Of a stretch of 64,000 nucleotides of DNA, positions 1 to 7,792 are shown one piece after another. How positions within the stretch are numbered: the first letter of the stretch is position 1; every line of letters begins with the position of its first letter. Where the stretch lies: contig CAWGWC010000018.1 of assembly GCA_963826165.1 (NCBI GenBank), forward strand, positions 1 through 64,000, in the 5' to 3' direction. The notes beneath the pieces are model-generated. The model did no database searches. It saw only the letters and a list, made by a program, of their open reading frames with translations, and was not told the origin of the DNA. The DNA is from JACVRW01 sp963826165. GTDB taxonomy: Bacteria; Actinomycetota; Thermoleophilia; Solirubrobacterales; Thermoleophilaceae. Position numbers and translations under genes: made by a program.

Positions 1-1
1 G

Positions 2-112
2 CAGGCCTTCAGGGACGGCCAGTGGACCGCCCAGCCGGCCCTGGGAGCCTTCCAGCGCAAGGCGCGGCAGTTGCAGGGGTGCGTCAAGACGGTGCTGGGG
101 ATCTGCGAGTGA
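2..112 (+). CDS. 3' end of an unidentified gene (partial)
   Basis: One plus-strand frame is open from the window edge to a TGA at 110-112, giving 36 residues that end in VKTVLGICE. Its codons have G or C at nearly every third position, as expected for coding DNA here. It converges on the methyltransferase that ends at 84, with a 29-base overlap of the two 3' ends, an arrangement seen repeatedly in this window. The fragment is too short to assign to a family. Confidence 0.4.
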   Translation, partial: QAFRDGQWTAQPALGAFQRKARQLQGCVKTVLGICE

Positions 113-818
113 GGGCGCGGAAGACCATGAGCGAGCGGTGGTGCACCTCGCTGGCGCCCGCCTCGCGCCACTCCTGACGAAGGTGCGCGGACAGAGCCTC
201 GTCGTGGGCAAACCCGCGCTCGGCGAACTTGGCGATCCAGTAGGCGCCGGGCTGCTCGTTGAGGTGATCCTTGCCGCCTGATCCGGGTGGCGCGGCGGTG
301 ATGAGCGCCGTCGGGGCGAGGACCGTCAGGAGGTCCGCGAACCGGTCGGCGCCCGTCTCGGGGAGATGCTCGGCCACCTCGGTCGAGACCACGAGGTCGG
401 CGCGCGCGGCCGGCACCGGGTCGCGCAGGATGTCCAGCCGCGCGACCCGCAGGCCTCGCTCGCGGCAGCGGGCCAAGGACGCCTCGGCCAGGTCGTAGCC
501 CGTGCAGGCGATCTCACGCCGCTCGAGGGCGAGCATCAGCGCACCGCTCCCGCAGCCGACGTCGATGACCGTGCTCGGCCCGAGCTCGCGCGCTATCGAC
601 TCGGCGATCGCCTCCGCCGACTCGAGCATGATCGGGTCGACCACCTCGTCGTAGTAGCGGCCGTCGTAGAGCTCGTCGGGCTGCGCCCGCTGAGCGAGAC
701 GGGAGACGATCCGCCGTCGCAGGCTGCGGACCGGCTGCGGCGCCCGCTCGTCCGCCCAGCGCCGCGCCGGCCCCGGAAGGATCCGATACATGCGATTGAC
801 GGTCCCGTACAGGCTCAT
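84..818 (-). CDS. Class I SAM-dependent methyltransferase
   Basis: A 244-residue protein with the SAM-binding glycine motif VIDVGCGSGALMLAL at about residues 84-98. It is followed by an acidic strand end (GYDLAEASL) and a motif-II-like VVSTEVAEHLPE. This is the Methyltransf_11/23 type of fold that methylates small molecules or sugars. The ATG at 818 lies 3 bases after the stop of the flippase upstream. It is the last gene of a leftward unit with that flippase, a second methyltransferase and an exostosin-like transferase, so it probably decorates a glycan or its precursor. The acceptor cannot be read from the sequence. Confidence 0.8.
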   Translation of the reverse strand: MSLYGTVNRMYRILPGPARRWADERAPQPVRSLRRRIVSRLAQRAQPDELYDGRYYDEVVDPIMLESAEAIAESIARELGPSTVIDVGCGSGALMLALERREIACTGYDLAEASLARCRERGLRVARLDILRDPVPAARADLVVSTEVAEHLPETGADRFADLLTVLAPTALITAAPPGSGGKDHLNEQPGAYWIAKFAERGFAHDEALSAHLRQEWREAGASEVHHRSLMVFRALTRRSPAPS

Positions 819-821
819 GAG

Positions 822-2111
822 TCAGGAGGCCATCTCTCGCAAACGCGCCGGGGTGGGCACGAACGACGACCAGGGGGTGCGAGAGATCACCTTGTAGATG
901 AACAGCGTGGCCACGAAGACGGTCGTGTACGAGACCGTGGACACGAGCGCGGCGGCGGTGATGCCCCCGCTGTCCAGGAAGAGCAGCAGTCCGATCACCG
1001 TGACCAGCGCGCCCAGGATCTGGGCGAACGTCGCCGTGAAGGGACGCCCGGCCGCGTAGATGCCCGCCGTCACGATCGACGCGCCGGCGAACAGCACCGC
1101 TCCCGGAAGCAGCAGCACGAGGGGCTCGGCGGCATCGCGGAAATCGTCGCCGTACACCAACCCGAGGAGCGGACGGCCGAGCACCGCCAGGACGATCGCC
1201 ACGGCCGCCGCGATCAGGAGCGAGGCCCAGAGCGACGCGATCACCTTCGCCGGACCGCGCTCAGGGTGGCTGGCCGCGGCCGGGATCACGAGCCCGGCGA
1301 AGACGTTGGACAGGGTGTAGACGATCAGCGACAGGCTCGTGGCGACGGAGTAGAGACCGACGCTGGCCGCCACCACGAAGGCGGGCAAAATGGCGACGTC
1401 GAGCCGCGCGGTCACCTGGGTGGCCAGGGCCACGCCCTGGCCGCGTACGCCGTACCACAGGGAGCTCATCAGGAGAGGGAGATCCGGCCTGGCCACGCCC
1501 ACCAGCCGGATCGCCCGAGCGAGGCCGGCGAACAGCGCGATGCCCGTGGCCACGGAGGCCCAGATGCACGCGGTCTCGACGGTGAGCGAGTCCAGGGCCC
1601 ACAGCAGAGCCAGGCTGGCGGCGACCAGTGCCATGTGCGCGAAGCGGAGGCTGTTGTAGAAGAGGAAGTCCTGCCTCCCCAGCAGCACCCCCCAGGCCAG
1701 CTCCAGCGCCACCCCGAGGGGAATGGTGAACACGAACCAGCGGCCGATGGCGATCGCCTCCTCGCCGTCCGTGGCGAAGATCACGGGGAGCAGCGCATAG
1801 GTCACGGCGATCGCGGCGGCGCTGAGCGGCAGCAGGAGCAGGAGCCAGGAGCTGAACAGGCTGGGCCCGTCCTCGGGCCGCCTCGCGATGAAAAGGCTGA
1901 GACTGCGGGCCACGCCCATCGCAAACAGGAACGCCGCCAGCTGGGTGACGGTGAACAGCGCCGCCGTCACGCCGCGGCCGTCGGGACCCAGCGCGCGAGC
2001 GCTCACGATCCCGCTCAACGTGGTGGCGAGCAGCGTCAGCCCCGAGAAGGCGTACGTCTCGATCCCCGTCCGGACGAAGCTTCGCTGCAGGAATCTCCGT
2101 GCGGGCTGCAC
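822..2111 (-). CDS. Polysaccharide flippase, Wzx/MATE-like membrane protein
   Basis: A 429-residue, very hydrophobic protein with about 12 predicted membrane segments along its whole length. The N-terminal pattern ETYAFSGLTLLATTLSGIVSARALGPDGRG is split here into short blocks; its core is ARALGPDGRG, the hallmark of the lipopolysaccharide/oligosaccharide flippase family (MOP superfamily). Such proteins move undecaprenyl-linked repeat units across the cytoplasmic membrane. The start is a GTG at 2111. It sits 20 bases after the methyltransferase at 2132 and 3 bases before the one ending at 84. It is one of three flippases in the window (others near 18-19 kb and 54.5-55.9 kb), which suggests more than one repeat unit. 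Confidence 0.8.
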   Translation of the reverse strand: MQPARRFLQRSFVRTGIETYAFSGLTLLATTLSGIVSARALGPDGRGVTAALFTVTQLAAFLFAMGVARSLSLFIARRPEDGPSLFSSWLLLLLPLSAAAIAVTYALLPVIFATDGEEAIAIGRWFVFTIPLGVALELAWGVLLGRQDFLFYNSLRFAHMALVAASLALLWALDSLTVETACIWASVATGIALFAGLARAIRLVGVARPDLPLLMSSLWYGVRGQGVALATQVTARLDVAILPAFVVAASVGLYSVATSLSLIVYTLSNVFAGLVIPAAASHPERGPAKVIASLWASLLIAAAVAIVLAVLGRPLLGLVYGDDFRDAAEPLVLLLPGAVLFAGASIVTAGIYAAGRPFTATFAQILGALVTVIGLLLFLDSGGITAAALVSTVSYTTVFVATLFIYKVISRTPWSSFVPTPARLREMAS

Positions 2112-2131
2112 CGCCGTCGCCAGCGGCGATC

Positions 2132-2863
2132 TCAGTTGCGGACCGCCACTACCCCGACCGCCAGGTAGGGCTGCCCGGTCAGGCGGGTCACCGGCCTGTC
2201 AAGCGGCCGCAGCACTCGCAGCGGGAGGGTGGCTCCCCAGCCGAGATGCCGGTAGCCGTCGTTGAGCCGGTGCATCAGGTCGTTGGTCCACTGGGAGACC
2301 GTTCCGCTCAGGTAGGCCCTCGATACGACCCGAAGGCCGGCCCGGCCGAGCAACTCGGTGAGCTCCTCGTGCGTGTATCCCGGTCGCACGTGCCCCCCAT
2401 TCTCCTCGGTGCTGATCTCCTCGTTGTAGGTCAGGACGTGATCGCGGTAGGGGGTGGTCACCAGCAGCCGCCCGCCGGGGCGCAGCAACCGGGCAAAGGC
2501 GCGGACCAGCTTCTCGTCCTCGATGATGTGCTCCAGGACCTCGAGGCAGACCACCTGGTCGAATGCGCCGAGCTCGTCGGCGTGCTCGTCGAGGTGCCGC
2601 AGGTCGAGCGTGATGAAGTCCGCGCCCTCGATCCCGCCCTTTGCCGCCCTGCGGCGTGCCTTCTCCTGCGAGGGCTCGTGGTCCGAGATCGCGGTGACCT
2701 CGTTGCCGTGGCTGGCGAGGTACATCGCGAACGTGCCGTTGCCGCTCCCGGCATCGAGGGTGCGCGCCGGCGGCTCCAGCACGTGACGGCGCAGCCACAG
2801 CCAGCGGTCGAAGGCCGGCGGATCGCCGTACATGAGGGGCGCCCGCCAGCCGAGCGTCCCCAT
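2132..2863 (-). CDS. Class I SAM-dependent methyltransferase
   Basis: A 243-residue protein. The SAM motif LDAGSGNGTFAMYLASHG is near residues 36-53, and the motif VVCLEVLEHIIEDEKLV plus LLRPGGRLLVTTPY are typical of Methyltransf_11/UbiE-like enzymes. The C-terminal region (TNDLMHRLNDGY) has no specific assignment. It starts at an ATG and lies 50 bases after the exostosin-like gene and 20 bases before the flippase in the same leftward unit. A glycan or lipid-linked sugar substrate is inferred from context only. Confidence 0.8.
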   Translation of the reverse strand: MGTLGWRAPLMYGDPPAFDRWLWLRRHVLEPPARTLDAGSGNGTFAMYLASHGNEVTAISDHEPSQEKARRRAAKGGIEGADFITLDLRHLDEHADELGAFDQVVCLEVLEHIIEDEKLVRAFARLLRPGGRLLVTTPYRDHVLTYNEEISTEENGGHVRPGYTHEELTELLGRAGLRVVSRAYLSGTVSQWTNDLMHRLNDGYRHLGWGATLPLRVLRPLDRPVTRLTGQPYLAVGVVAVRN

Positions 2864-2913
2864 GAGCGGGTCCCTGGCGGCAATTTGCTCAGACCGTCGA
2901 ATGGCGCGTCACC

Positions 2914-4017
2914 TTAGCGAGTCACGTCGCGCGCGAGCGCGTTGAGAGTGTGCGCCATCAGCCGGCCCACGGCCTCCTCGGAGCACACGTGTTCCCACCA
3001 CGCCAGCGACTGTGCGTGCAGGGTCTCGAGGCGCTTCGGATCGGCCAGCACCGGACGCAGAGCGTCCTCCAGCTCGTCCCAGTGGCGCAGGCGAATCGCC
3101 GGGGCGCGCTCGTAGAACCAGCCGGGGGGCCGGGTCTCGGTAACGATCACGCAGCCGTACTTGAGGGCCTGGAAGAAGCGGTGGGTCTCCGTCACCGCGC
3201 CTCTCGGCACGAGCGCGAAGCGCGCGTCCATCAGCGCCTCCGAGTACTCGGCCGGATCCGAGGCGGCCGAGGCCTGGAATCCGTCGGTCAGCCGGATGTC
3301 GGCCACCACCCCGCCGCGGGCCTCCATCCTCTCGACGTTGCGCAGCATCGACTCCCGCGACAGGCTCTTCGGCATCACGCGAGCCCTGAGCGCGGCGCTG
3401 CGCGACGGCGCGTGGATGATGCTCCCGGCAAAGAACAGATCCGACCCACGTTCGCGGGGAGGGCGGATCGGCAGGTCGAGGACGTTGTAGGTGCCGACCG
3501 GGACCTCCACCTGCGGCGCCGGGCCGGTTCCCTTCCGGCGCGCGGCGGCGAGCTCCGCCCGCAGTCTCAGCAGGCGGCCCGGGACGGCCTTTAGCGTCGC
3601 TCGACCGGCGGGGAGCAGCGAGGACAGGGTCTCCGGAGAGGGCCAGGCGAGCGGGTTGACGCCCAGGTTGGGCCGCGGGCTCAGGTTGCGAAAGACGGCC
3701 AGCACGCGCGGCAGGTAGGCGGGCGTGCGGGCCCACTCGTCCCCGATGAGAACGGCGACGACGTCGTCCCCGTAGCTCGGCAGCTCGTCGACGTCGAAGG
3801 TGAGATACACCTTCAGCCCCTCGACCTCGAGCTGGCGGTCCATCGCCGCGAGCGCCCGGCCGAAATACCAGGTGTCGATCAGGTCGGGAACGGGGTCCGG
3901 CGGGTTCCAGTCGCGTGGCCCGTCGCGGCCCAGGCAGTTGATAAAAGTCGAGTTAGGGCCCGCCCCACCGATCACGCGGCGATAGTAGCCGTGGCTAACC
4001 TGCCCCTCCGGCGTCAT
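2914..4017 (-). CDS. Exostosin-like (GT47-type) glycosyltransferase
   Basis: About 367 residues from the ATG at 4017. The C-terminal half carries VPRGAVTETHRFFQALKYG followed by CVIVTE, matching the exostosin-family nucleotide-sugar pocket (arginine and family-conserved glycine-cysteine region). An upstream strand reads VYLTFDVDELPSYGDDVV. The frame stays open for 19 more codons to 4074, but the divergent GT4 gene begins at 4016, so the shorter start is preferred. The first gene of a leftward unit, it probably adds one sugar of the repeat. Donor and linkage are unknown, and the start is uncertain. Confidence 0.65.
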   Translation of the reverse strand: MTPEGQVSHGYYRRVIGGAGPNSTFINCLGRDGPRDWNPPDPVPDLIDTWYFGRALAAMDRQLEVEGLKVYLTFDVDELPSYGDDVVAVLIGDEWARTPAYLPRVLAVFRNLSPRPNLGVNPLAWPSPETLSSLLPAGRATLKAVPGRLLRLRAELAAARRKGTGPAPQVEVPVGTYNVLDLPIRPPRERGSDLFFAGSIIHAPSRSAALRARVMPKSLSRESMLRNVERMEARGGVVADIRLTDGFQASAASDPAEYSEALMDARFALVPRGAVTETHRFFQALKYGCVIVTETRPPGWFYERAPAIRLRHWDELEDALRPVLADPKRLETLHAQSLAWWEHVCSEEAVGRLMAHTLNALARDVTR

Positions 4018-5185
4018 GAAGATCCTGCTCGTCAGCCATACGGCAACGATGGGTGGTGCCGAGGAAGGCCTCATGCGCCTCGTGCTCGCCCTGAACCGAG
4101 ATCACTCGGTGGCCGTGGCCTGCCCGGCCGGTCCCTTGGCCCAGGCCGTCGGTGAAGCGGGGGTCGAGCGTCATCCCGTCCCGGCGTTCGAGGCGAGCCT
4201 GCGCCTGCACCCGGTCCACTCGCCCGTCGGCCTGGCCCGGTTGTCGGCGGGCGCGCTCGCGGTGGCGCGGCTGGCTCGGCGGCTGCGGCCCGATCTGATT
4301 CATGCCAACAGCCCGCGAGCCGGCCTGATGTGCGGCCTGGCCGGGGTCCTGAACGGCCCGGCGGTGGTGGTGCACGTGCGCGACGACCTTCCTCCGACGG
4401 GTGTGGCGCGGCTGGTGCGAACGTGTCTGTCGAAGTGCACCGACGCGGCGATCGCCGTCTCGCGCTTTGCGGCTCGGCGCTTCAACCAGGGGCTGGCCAA
4501 GCCGCTGGCCACGCCGGTGTACAACGGCATCGATCACGTCCGCTTCGATCCCGAGCGGGTCCAGCCGGCGCCCATCAGGGAGGAGCTGGGCCTGCCGCCG
4601 GACGCCGCGCTCGTCGGGCAGGTGGCCCAGATGTCGCCCTGGAAGGGCCAGGACACGGCCATCCGGGCTCTCGCACAGCTGCGGCAGGACGGGACGAACG
4701 GTCACCTGGTCCTCGTCGGCGATGTGACCTTCGGCGGCCGGACGGTGCGCTTCGACAACCACGCCTACCTTCGCTCGCTTCACCAGCTCGTGGCCGAGCT
4801 GGGGGTGCAGGAGGCGGTCCACTTCACCGGCCGCCGTTCGGATGTGCCCTCGATACTCAGAGCGCTCGACCTGTCGCTGCTGCCGTCGGAGAACGAGCCC
4901 TTCGGGCGCTCGACCGTGGAGAGCATGTCAATGGGCACGCCCCCGCTGGTGAGCGCCACCGGAAGTGGTCCCGAGCTGGTGAGTGATGGCGTGACCGGGA
5001 GGCTGATTCCCCCCGGACGCCCCGAGCTGTGGGCCGCGGCGACTCGCGATCTGCTCCGCGACCGAACGGAGCTGGACCAGATGGGGCTGCGGGCGCGGGA
5101 GGCCTCGCTGCGCTTCAACGACGAGGCCCACCTGCAGGGCGTGCTCGAGGTCTACGAACGCGTCCTCGAACGAGCGGGCTCGTGA
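4016..5185 (+). CDS. GT4 family glycosyltransferase
   Basis: A 389-residue GT-B enzyme. The N-terminal acceptor domain opens with ILLVSHTATMGGAEEGLMRL, the glycine-rich loop of GT4 enzymes. The C-terminal donor domain contains GQVAQMSPWKGQDTAIRAL and the E-x7-E region ENEPFGRSTVESMSMG. It probably uses a nucleotide sugar at the cytoplasmic face of the membrane. Its TGA overlaps the GTG of the following polymerase by 4 bases (GTGA), so the two are likely coupled in translation. Its ATG overlaps, head to head, the likely ATG of the leftward exostosin-like gene. Confidence 0.87.
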   Translation: MKILLVSHTATMGGAEEGLMRLVLALNRDHSVAVACPAGPLAQAVGEAGVERHPVPAFEASLRLHPVHSPVGLARLSAGALAVARLARRLRPDLIHANSPRAGLMCGLAGVLNGPAVVVHVRDDLPPTGVARLVRTCLSKCTDAAIAVSRFAARRFNQGLAKPLATPVYNGIDHVRFDPERVQPAPIREELGLPPDAALVGQVAQMSPWKGQDTAIRALAQLRQDGTNGHLVLVGDVTFGGRTVRFDNHAYLRSLHQLVAELGVQEAVHFTGRRSDVPSILRALDLSLLPSENEPFGRSTVESMSMGTPPLVSATGSGPELVSDGVTGRLIPPGRPELWAAATRDLLRDRTELDQMGLRAREASLRFNDEAHLQGVLEVYERVLERAGS

Positions 5186-6609
5186 ACGGGGTCGCCTGGC
5201 CGAAGCCCGGTCCCGGGCGTGCCCGCCTGACGGGAGGGGCGGCCGATCTGCTCTGGATCGGCCTCGTGGGCGGTCTGGCCGCGGTCATCCTCGCCTCCCT
5301 GCTGACGTTCTCGGTCCAAGCGGGCTGCGGGTTCGTGCTGATCGTCGCGGTGGTGGCGCTCTACCAGCACGACCGCGCCTGGGGCGTCGCCGCGATGTGC
5401 GTGCTGTGGCTGGTGGCGCCGCTGCTGCGGCGCCTGTTCCTCCTGATGACCGGGCCAGTGGCCAGCGACCCGCTCTCCCTGACCCCCTTCCTGGCCACGG
5501 CCGCCATCGCCGGCTTGGCGCTGGTCCAGTACACGCTTCCGGCCGAGATCCGCCGGCCGCTGCTGCTCGCCGCCGGCGGCTTCGTCCTCGGCCTTCCGGT
5601 GGGCTTGGCCGCCGGCCCCGGAGCGGCGCTGTTCGCGTGTTTCGCCTACCTGGCGGGTCTGTCGGGCCTGGTCCTCGGAGCAGGGGAGGGAACCACGCTG
5701 AACCAGAGCACGCTGCGTCGCGTGCTGCTCATCGCAGTGCCGCCGATCGCGGCCTACGGCGTGGCGCAGAGCTTCCTGCCCGTCCCCTCGTGGGACCGGG
5801 AGTGGATCGACACCGTGGACTACATCAGCATCGGCACGCCGGGAGAGGACCTGCGGGTGTTCGGCTCGCTCAACGGTCCGGGAGCGCTCGCCCCCATCCT
5901 GGCGCTCGGGCTGCTGTGCCTGCTCACCGTGCGCCGCCATACCCGGCTTGCGCTGGCCAGTGCGGTCCTGCTCACCGTGGCGCTCTCGCTCACCTCGGTC
6001 CGCTCGGCCTGGGCGGCCCTGCTCGTCGCAGGGCTCGCGCACGTGATCGCCTCGCGAGGCCGTAGCGCCGGCCTCGTCCTGGGCTCACTGGCCGCGGTCG
6101 CGGCCACCACCCTCGCGCTGGCACCGGTCAACTCGACCGCGGCCGCGACGGTCGACCGCTTCGTGTCGATCGTGAGCCCGGGTGCCGACGAGTCGGCCAC
6201 CGCCCGCCAGGCCACCTTCGTGCGGCTGCTGCCCTCGGCCTTGTCGGCGCCGCTCGGTCACGGCCTCGGCACGGCCGGGGAGGCCACGAGGCTCGAGGGC
6301 CAATCGGATCTGAGGGCCATCGACAACGGATACCTGTCGATCCTGTACCAGGTGGGCCCGATCGGCTTCCTGCTCGTGATGGCGGCGCTGGCCGCGATCG
6401 CCCGAGCCGCATGGCAGGGCGCCCGCGCCCGAGCGCCGGGCCAGGAGCTGCGCCTGCTGCTCTTCACGATGCTCGTGTTCCTGCTCGTTCAGGCCACCTC
6501 GGGAGACATCTTCTACGGCTTCACCGGCGTGATCCTGTGGTTCATTGGCGGGCAGGTGCTCGCCTACCACGTGCGCCGCCGCCGGGGCCGGCTCATCGCC
6601 TCCGCGTAG
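5182..6609 (+). CDS. O-antigen ligase/polymerase (Wzy/WaaL-like) membrane protein
   Basis: About 475 residues from the GTG at 5182, with roughly 11-12 hydrophobic segments. A large periplasm-side loop (residues about 190-235 and 310-375) contains the R-x-W/R-A-T-F region ATARQATFVRLLPSAL and a C-terminal DNGYLSILYQVG. This pattern is typical of the Wzy_C/O-antigen ligase superfamily that polymerises or transfers undecaprenyl-linked oligosaccharides. The start is chosen because the GTG overlaps the stop of the GT4 before it. Its last 46 bases overlap, tail to tail, the leftward GT4 ending at 6564. It is one of three polymerase-like proteins in the window. Confidence 0.8.
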   Translation: MNGVAWPKPGPGRARLTGGAADLLWIGLVGGLAAVILASLLTFSVQAGCGFVLIVAVVALYQHDRAWGVAAMCVLWLVAPLLRRLFLLMTGPVASDPLSLTPFLATAAIAGLALVQYTLPAEIRRPLLLAAGGFVLGLPVGLAAGPGAALFACFAYLAGLSGLVLGAGEGTTLNQSTLRRVLLIAVPPIAAYGVAQSFLPVPSWDREWIDTVDYISIGTPGEDLRVFGSLNGPGALAPILALGLLCLLTVRRHTRLALASAVLLTVALSLTSVRSAWAALLVAGLAHVIASRGRSAGLVLGSLAAVAATTLALAPVNSTAAATVDRFVSIVSPGADESATARQATFVRLLPSALSAPLGHGLGTAGEATRLEGQSDLRAIDNGYLSILYQVGPIGFLLVMAALAAIARAAWQGARARAPGQELRLLLFTMLVFLLVQATSGDIFYGFTGVILWFIGGQVLAYHVRRRRGRLIASA

Positions 6610-7715
6610 GCCTCCTCGAGCCGGTCGATGCTGCGGGCCCAGGTGTAGTCGGTCTCCACCAGCCGGCGATTGTGCTCGCCCATCGAGCGCTGCAGCTCGG
6701 GAGCGGCGATCAGCCCGCCCAGAGCGCGCGCCAGCGCCTCGGGATCTCCGGGAGGAACCCTCCGGCCCCCTCGGTCGCTCAGCAGGTACGCCAGGCCTCC
6801 GGCATCGGTTCCCACCACAGGCCTGCCGCAGGCCATGGCCTCGAGGGCCGACATCCCGAACGGCTCGCCCAGCGAGGGCAGGCAGTAGACGGCGCTCTTC
6901 CACATCAGCGAGCGCACCTCGCTGCGCGCAACGGCGCCGTGGAGCCTGACTCCACCGAGCGCCGGGTCCGACTCGACCCGCCGCTCCACCTCGCCGCGCA
7001 GCGGGCCGTCTCCCGCCACGAGCAGGCGCGCATCAGGCGCGGTGTGCGCCAGCCGCGCGAACGCGTCCAACAGCACCGGTAGTCCCTTGCGAGCGTGGAG
7101 GTTCGCGAGAAACAGGACATCGTGCTCTGGTTCACCGGCCGTGGTCGGTGGCGGATGCCAGAGCGACGTGTCGATCCCGCCCGAGATGCGGTGCACGTGC
7201 AGCGACGCCCTGAGCCGGGGAGACAGCTTGGATGCCGCGGCAGGCGTGGATAGGAGAGCCGTGGTGGCCTGTCGCTGCTGGACGAAGCGGATCCCGGCCT
7301 TCAACCGCGAATGACCGGCCTCGGGCCAGTCCGGCACGTAGGGGCCCAGCACCAGGGGGGCATCGACGCCGGCCAGCGCGAGCGAGAGCCCCAGGTCGAC
7401 TGGATTCAGCTGGTGAACGACGTCGATGCGCCGGATTCGGGCCAACCGTCCGTACAGCCGCCGCATCCCCGCCATGAACGCGATCCGCCCCAGCGCCGCG
7501 CCCGCGCCGCCGCCGGCCCGGTAGACGTGAACGTTCGGCGGCGGGGGCTCCCGTAGATCGACCTCCTGGGCGGCCACGTGGAGCTCGTGCCCGCGCTCGG
7601 CCAGGCCGCGGATGAAGCCGTACGCCACCAGGCCGTCCCCGTGTGGACGGTGATCGGTCAGCAGCGCCGAGGGGTGCGCCACGAAGATCCGGAGGCCCAC
7701 GCCGACATCATGCAT
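6564..7715 (-). CDS. GT4 family glycosyltransferase
   Basis: About 383 residues from the ATG at 7715 (the frame is open to 7793, but family-like sequence begins at LRIFVAHPSALLTDHRPHGD). The donor domain reads DVLFLANLHARKGLPVLLDA and EPFGMSALEAMACGRPVVG, the E-x7-E signature of GT4. Its promoter must lie in the 77 bases shared with the divergent Wzz/BY-kinase gene. Its 3' end overlaps the polymerase ending at 6609. It is a monocistronic leftward gene; sugar specificity is unknown. Confidence 0.85.
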   Translation of the reverse strand: MHDVGVGLRIFVAHPSALLTDHRPHGDGLVAYGFIRGLAERGHELHVAAQEVDLREPPPPNVHVYRAGGGAGAALGRIAFMAGMRRLYGRLARIRRIDVVHQLNPVDLGLSLALAGVDAPLVLGPYVPDWPEAGHSRLKAGIRFVQQRQATTALLSTPAAASKLSPRLRASLHVHRISGGIDTSLWHPPPTTAGEPEHDVLFLANLHARKGLPVLLDAFARLAHTAPDARLLVAGDGPLRGEVERRVESDPALGGVRLHGAVARSEVRSLMWKSAVYCLPSLGEPFGMSALEAMACGRPVVGTDAGGLAYLLSDRGGRRVPPGDPEALARALGGLIAAPELQRSMGEHNRRLVETDYTWARSIDRLEEAYAEAMSRPRRRRTW

Positions 7716-7792
7716 AACTCCTCCGTCCGGTGCCTGCGGACCCCGAATATGTCCGCTACTGTGACACCCGGGTGGCGCAGCGCGATTTTGCA

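Noticed and set aside
366..2168. Long open plus-strand frame (600 codons) opposite the flippase and methyltransferase
   Set aside because: Its translation is rich in Arg, Gly, His and Gln with no domain pattern, as expected of antisense frames in high-GC DNA; the minus strand encodes recognisable families.
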